Source: Chloroflexota bacterium (GTDB lineage Bacteria > Chloroflexota > Dehalococcoidia > GIF9 > UBA5629). Taken from it: a stretch of DNA of 7,202 nucleotides. Positions 6,562-7,202 of the stretch are shown piece after piece (within the stretch, counting starts at the first letter, position 1; each line of letters opens with the position of its first letter). The translations under genes were made by a program, and so were the position numbers. Under the pieces are notes generated by a model that did no database searches, was not told the origin of the DNA, and saw only the letters and a program-made list of their open reading frames with translations. The stretch spans positions 1 through 7,202 of the forward strand of contig JAPLHJ010000284.1 in NCBI GenBank assembly GCA_026389675.1. The letters are read 5' to 3'.

Positions 6562-6592
6562 TTGACTTACGAACAATGCAGGGTATTATAAT
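6562..6592 (+). promoter_or_regulatory. Predicted sigma70-type promoter for rsmD
   Basis: TTGACT (6562-6567) is followed after 16 nt by TATTAT (6584-6589), or after 19 nt by the consensus TATAAT (6587-6592). Either would start transcription around 6597 and give a leader of roughly 45 nt. It is divergent from, and close to, the nuo promoter. Confidence 0.6.
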
Positions 6593-6643
6593 TAGTGCTC
6601 GGATTATTATTCCATTTAATATTACTCTTGAACATCAGCCAAA

Positions 6644-7198
6644 ATGCGTATTACCGGTGGCTCCGCCAAAGGACAGATTATTAAATCCCCTCAGAGCGTT
6701 GCTGTCCGTCCTACTACGGATAAAGTTCGCGAGGCAGTCTTCTCAATACTGGGCGCAGTAGCCAGTAATTGGGACAGCGGCCTTGATCTGTTCGCCGGCA
6801 GTGGTGCGCTGGGGATCGAGGCCTTGAGCCGTGAGGTCGGATGGGTCGATTTTGTTGACCAGAGCAGTAAATGCTGCCTGGTAATCAAGCAGAATTTGAT
6901 CAAAACAGGATTTATTGATAAAGCTCATGTATACTGTTGCCCGGTTATGAAAGCAATCAGTTTCCTGGAGCGCAGCTACGACATGGTATTTGTTGACCCA
7001 CCGTATGCCGATAATTCGCTCAGCACCCTGATACCTGTTTTATCCAGGTCGAATTTTATTTCCCGGGACTCGGTCATTTTAGTATCGCATGCCTCACGCA
7101 ATATTCTCGACCGGCAATACGGCAGCCTGTCAAAGATTAAAGAGAAGCGATATGGCGATACCTGCATTTCAATATACCAGAAGGAGGTTGCATCTTGA
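6644..7198 (+). CDS. rsmD: 16S rRNA (guanine(966)-N(2))-methyltransferase RsmD
   Basis: RsmD transfers a methyl group from S-adenosylmethionine to N2 of G966 of 16S rRNA during small-subunit assembly; it is cytoplasmic. The 184-residue product has the family start MRITGGSAKG, then VRPTTDKVREAVFSIL (21-36), the SAM-binding loop LDLFAGSGALGIEALSR (47-63), an acidic turn at FVDQSS (Asp72), and the catalytic NPPY-type motif as DPPY (118-121). Length is normal. An in-frame TGA lies five codons upstream of the ATG at 6644, so this start is firm, yet no clear ribosome site precedes it. It is divergent from nuoA and unrelated to complex I. Its TGA overlaps a TTG with a strong ribosome site, showing a following gene in the same unit. 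Confidence 0.95.
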   Translation: MRITGGSAKGQIIKSPQSVAVRPTTDKVREAVFSILGAVASNWDSGLDLFAGSGALGIEALSREVGWVDFVDQSSKCCLVIKQNLIKTGFIDKAHVYCCPVMKAISFLERSYDMVFVDPPYADNSLSTLIPVLSRSNFISRDSVILVSHASRNILDRQYGSLSKIKEKRYGDTCISIYQKEVAS

Positions 7199-7202
7199 CC
7201 AC
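7195..7202 (+). CDS. Start of the next gene after rsmD (partial, possibly coaD)
   Basis: AAGGAGG (7181-7187) is followed by a 7-nt spacer and TTG (7195-7197), which overlaps the rsmD stop in TTGA. Such a strong ribosome site inside the end of rsmD implies a coupled downstream gene. Only two codons are visible, so the product cannot be read. In many bacteria coaD (phosphopantetheine adenylyltransferase) follows rsmD, and that is the likeliest identity; it is inference from common gene order only. Confidence 0.45.

Noticed and set aside
6471..6643. Terminator, small RNA or riboswitch in the nuoA-rsmD gap
   Set aside because: No GC-rich stem followed by a T run and no recognisable RNA fold; the content is explained by two promoters and the short repeats.
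6528..6761. 77-codon plus-strand frame starting in the intergenic region
   Set aside because: It would begin upstream of the predicted rsmD promoter and overlaps rsmD in another frame; no ribosome site or family resemblance was seen.

Overview
The window holds most of one nuo operon, which encodes the proton-pumping respiratory complex I. It lies entirely on the minus strand, reading right to left. A second, divergent transcription unit beginning with rsmD (a 16S rRNA methyltransferase) sits at the right end. The order of transcription is nuoA (6470), nuoB, nuoC, nuoD, nuoH, nuoI, nuoJ, nuoK, a 64-residue small ORF, and then nuoL, which runs off the left edge. Genes are packed with overlaps of 1 to 11 nt or gaps of 4 to 20 nt. 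Three junctions (C/D, J/K, small ORF/L) share the overlap TAATG, so translational coupling is likely. No internal terminator or promoter was seen.

Together these genes give the Q module (NuoB, C, D, I) and much of the membrane arm (NuoA, H, J, K, L). NuoM and NuoN would be expected beyond the left edge. The genes for the NADH-oxidising module (nuoE, F, G), which often sit between nuoD and nuoH, are absent there: nuoD and nuoH overlap by 4 nt. This matches the 11-subunit type of complex I, which takes electrons from a donor other than a NuoEFG-bound NADH site (ferredoxin or another partner). The iron-sulfur ligands in NuoB and NuoI, the quinone-site residues of NuoD and the key proton-channel residues of NuoK and NuoL are all present, so the complex looks functional.

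The gap 6471-6643 carries two back-to-back promoter-like sequences. One (TTGACA, 18 nt, TATACT) faces nuoA and the other (TTGACT, then TATTAT/TATAAT) faces rsmD. A 10-bp tandem repeat lies between the two -35 boxes. At the far right, rsmD overlaps the first bases of another gene that has a strong ribosome binding site.

The organism is a bacterium of roughly balanced G+C that uses TTG and GTG starts freely. An 11-gene nuoABCDHIJKLMN-type cluster without nuoEFG fits an anaerobe such as Dehalococcoidia (Chloroflexota), and also some clostridial sulfate reducers or acetogens. I lean to Dehalococcoidia, but this is inference only. The main oddities are the small DUF2007-like ORF inserted between nuoK and nuoL, the loss of the usual D-x-E motif in NuoA, and the repeat between the divergent promoters.
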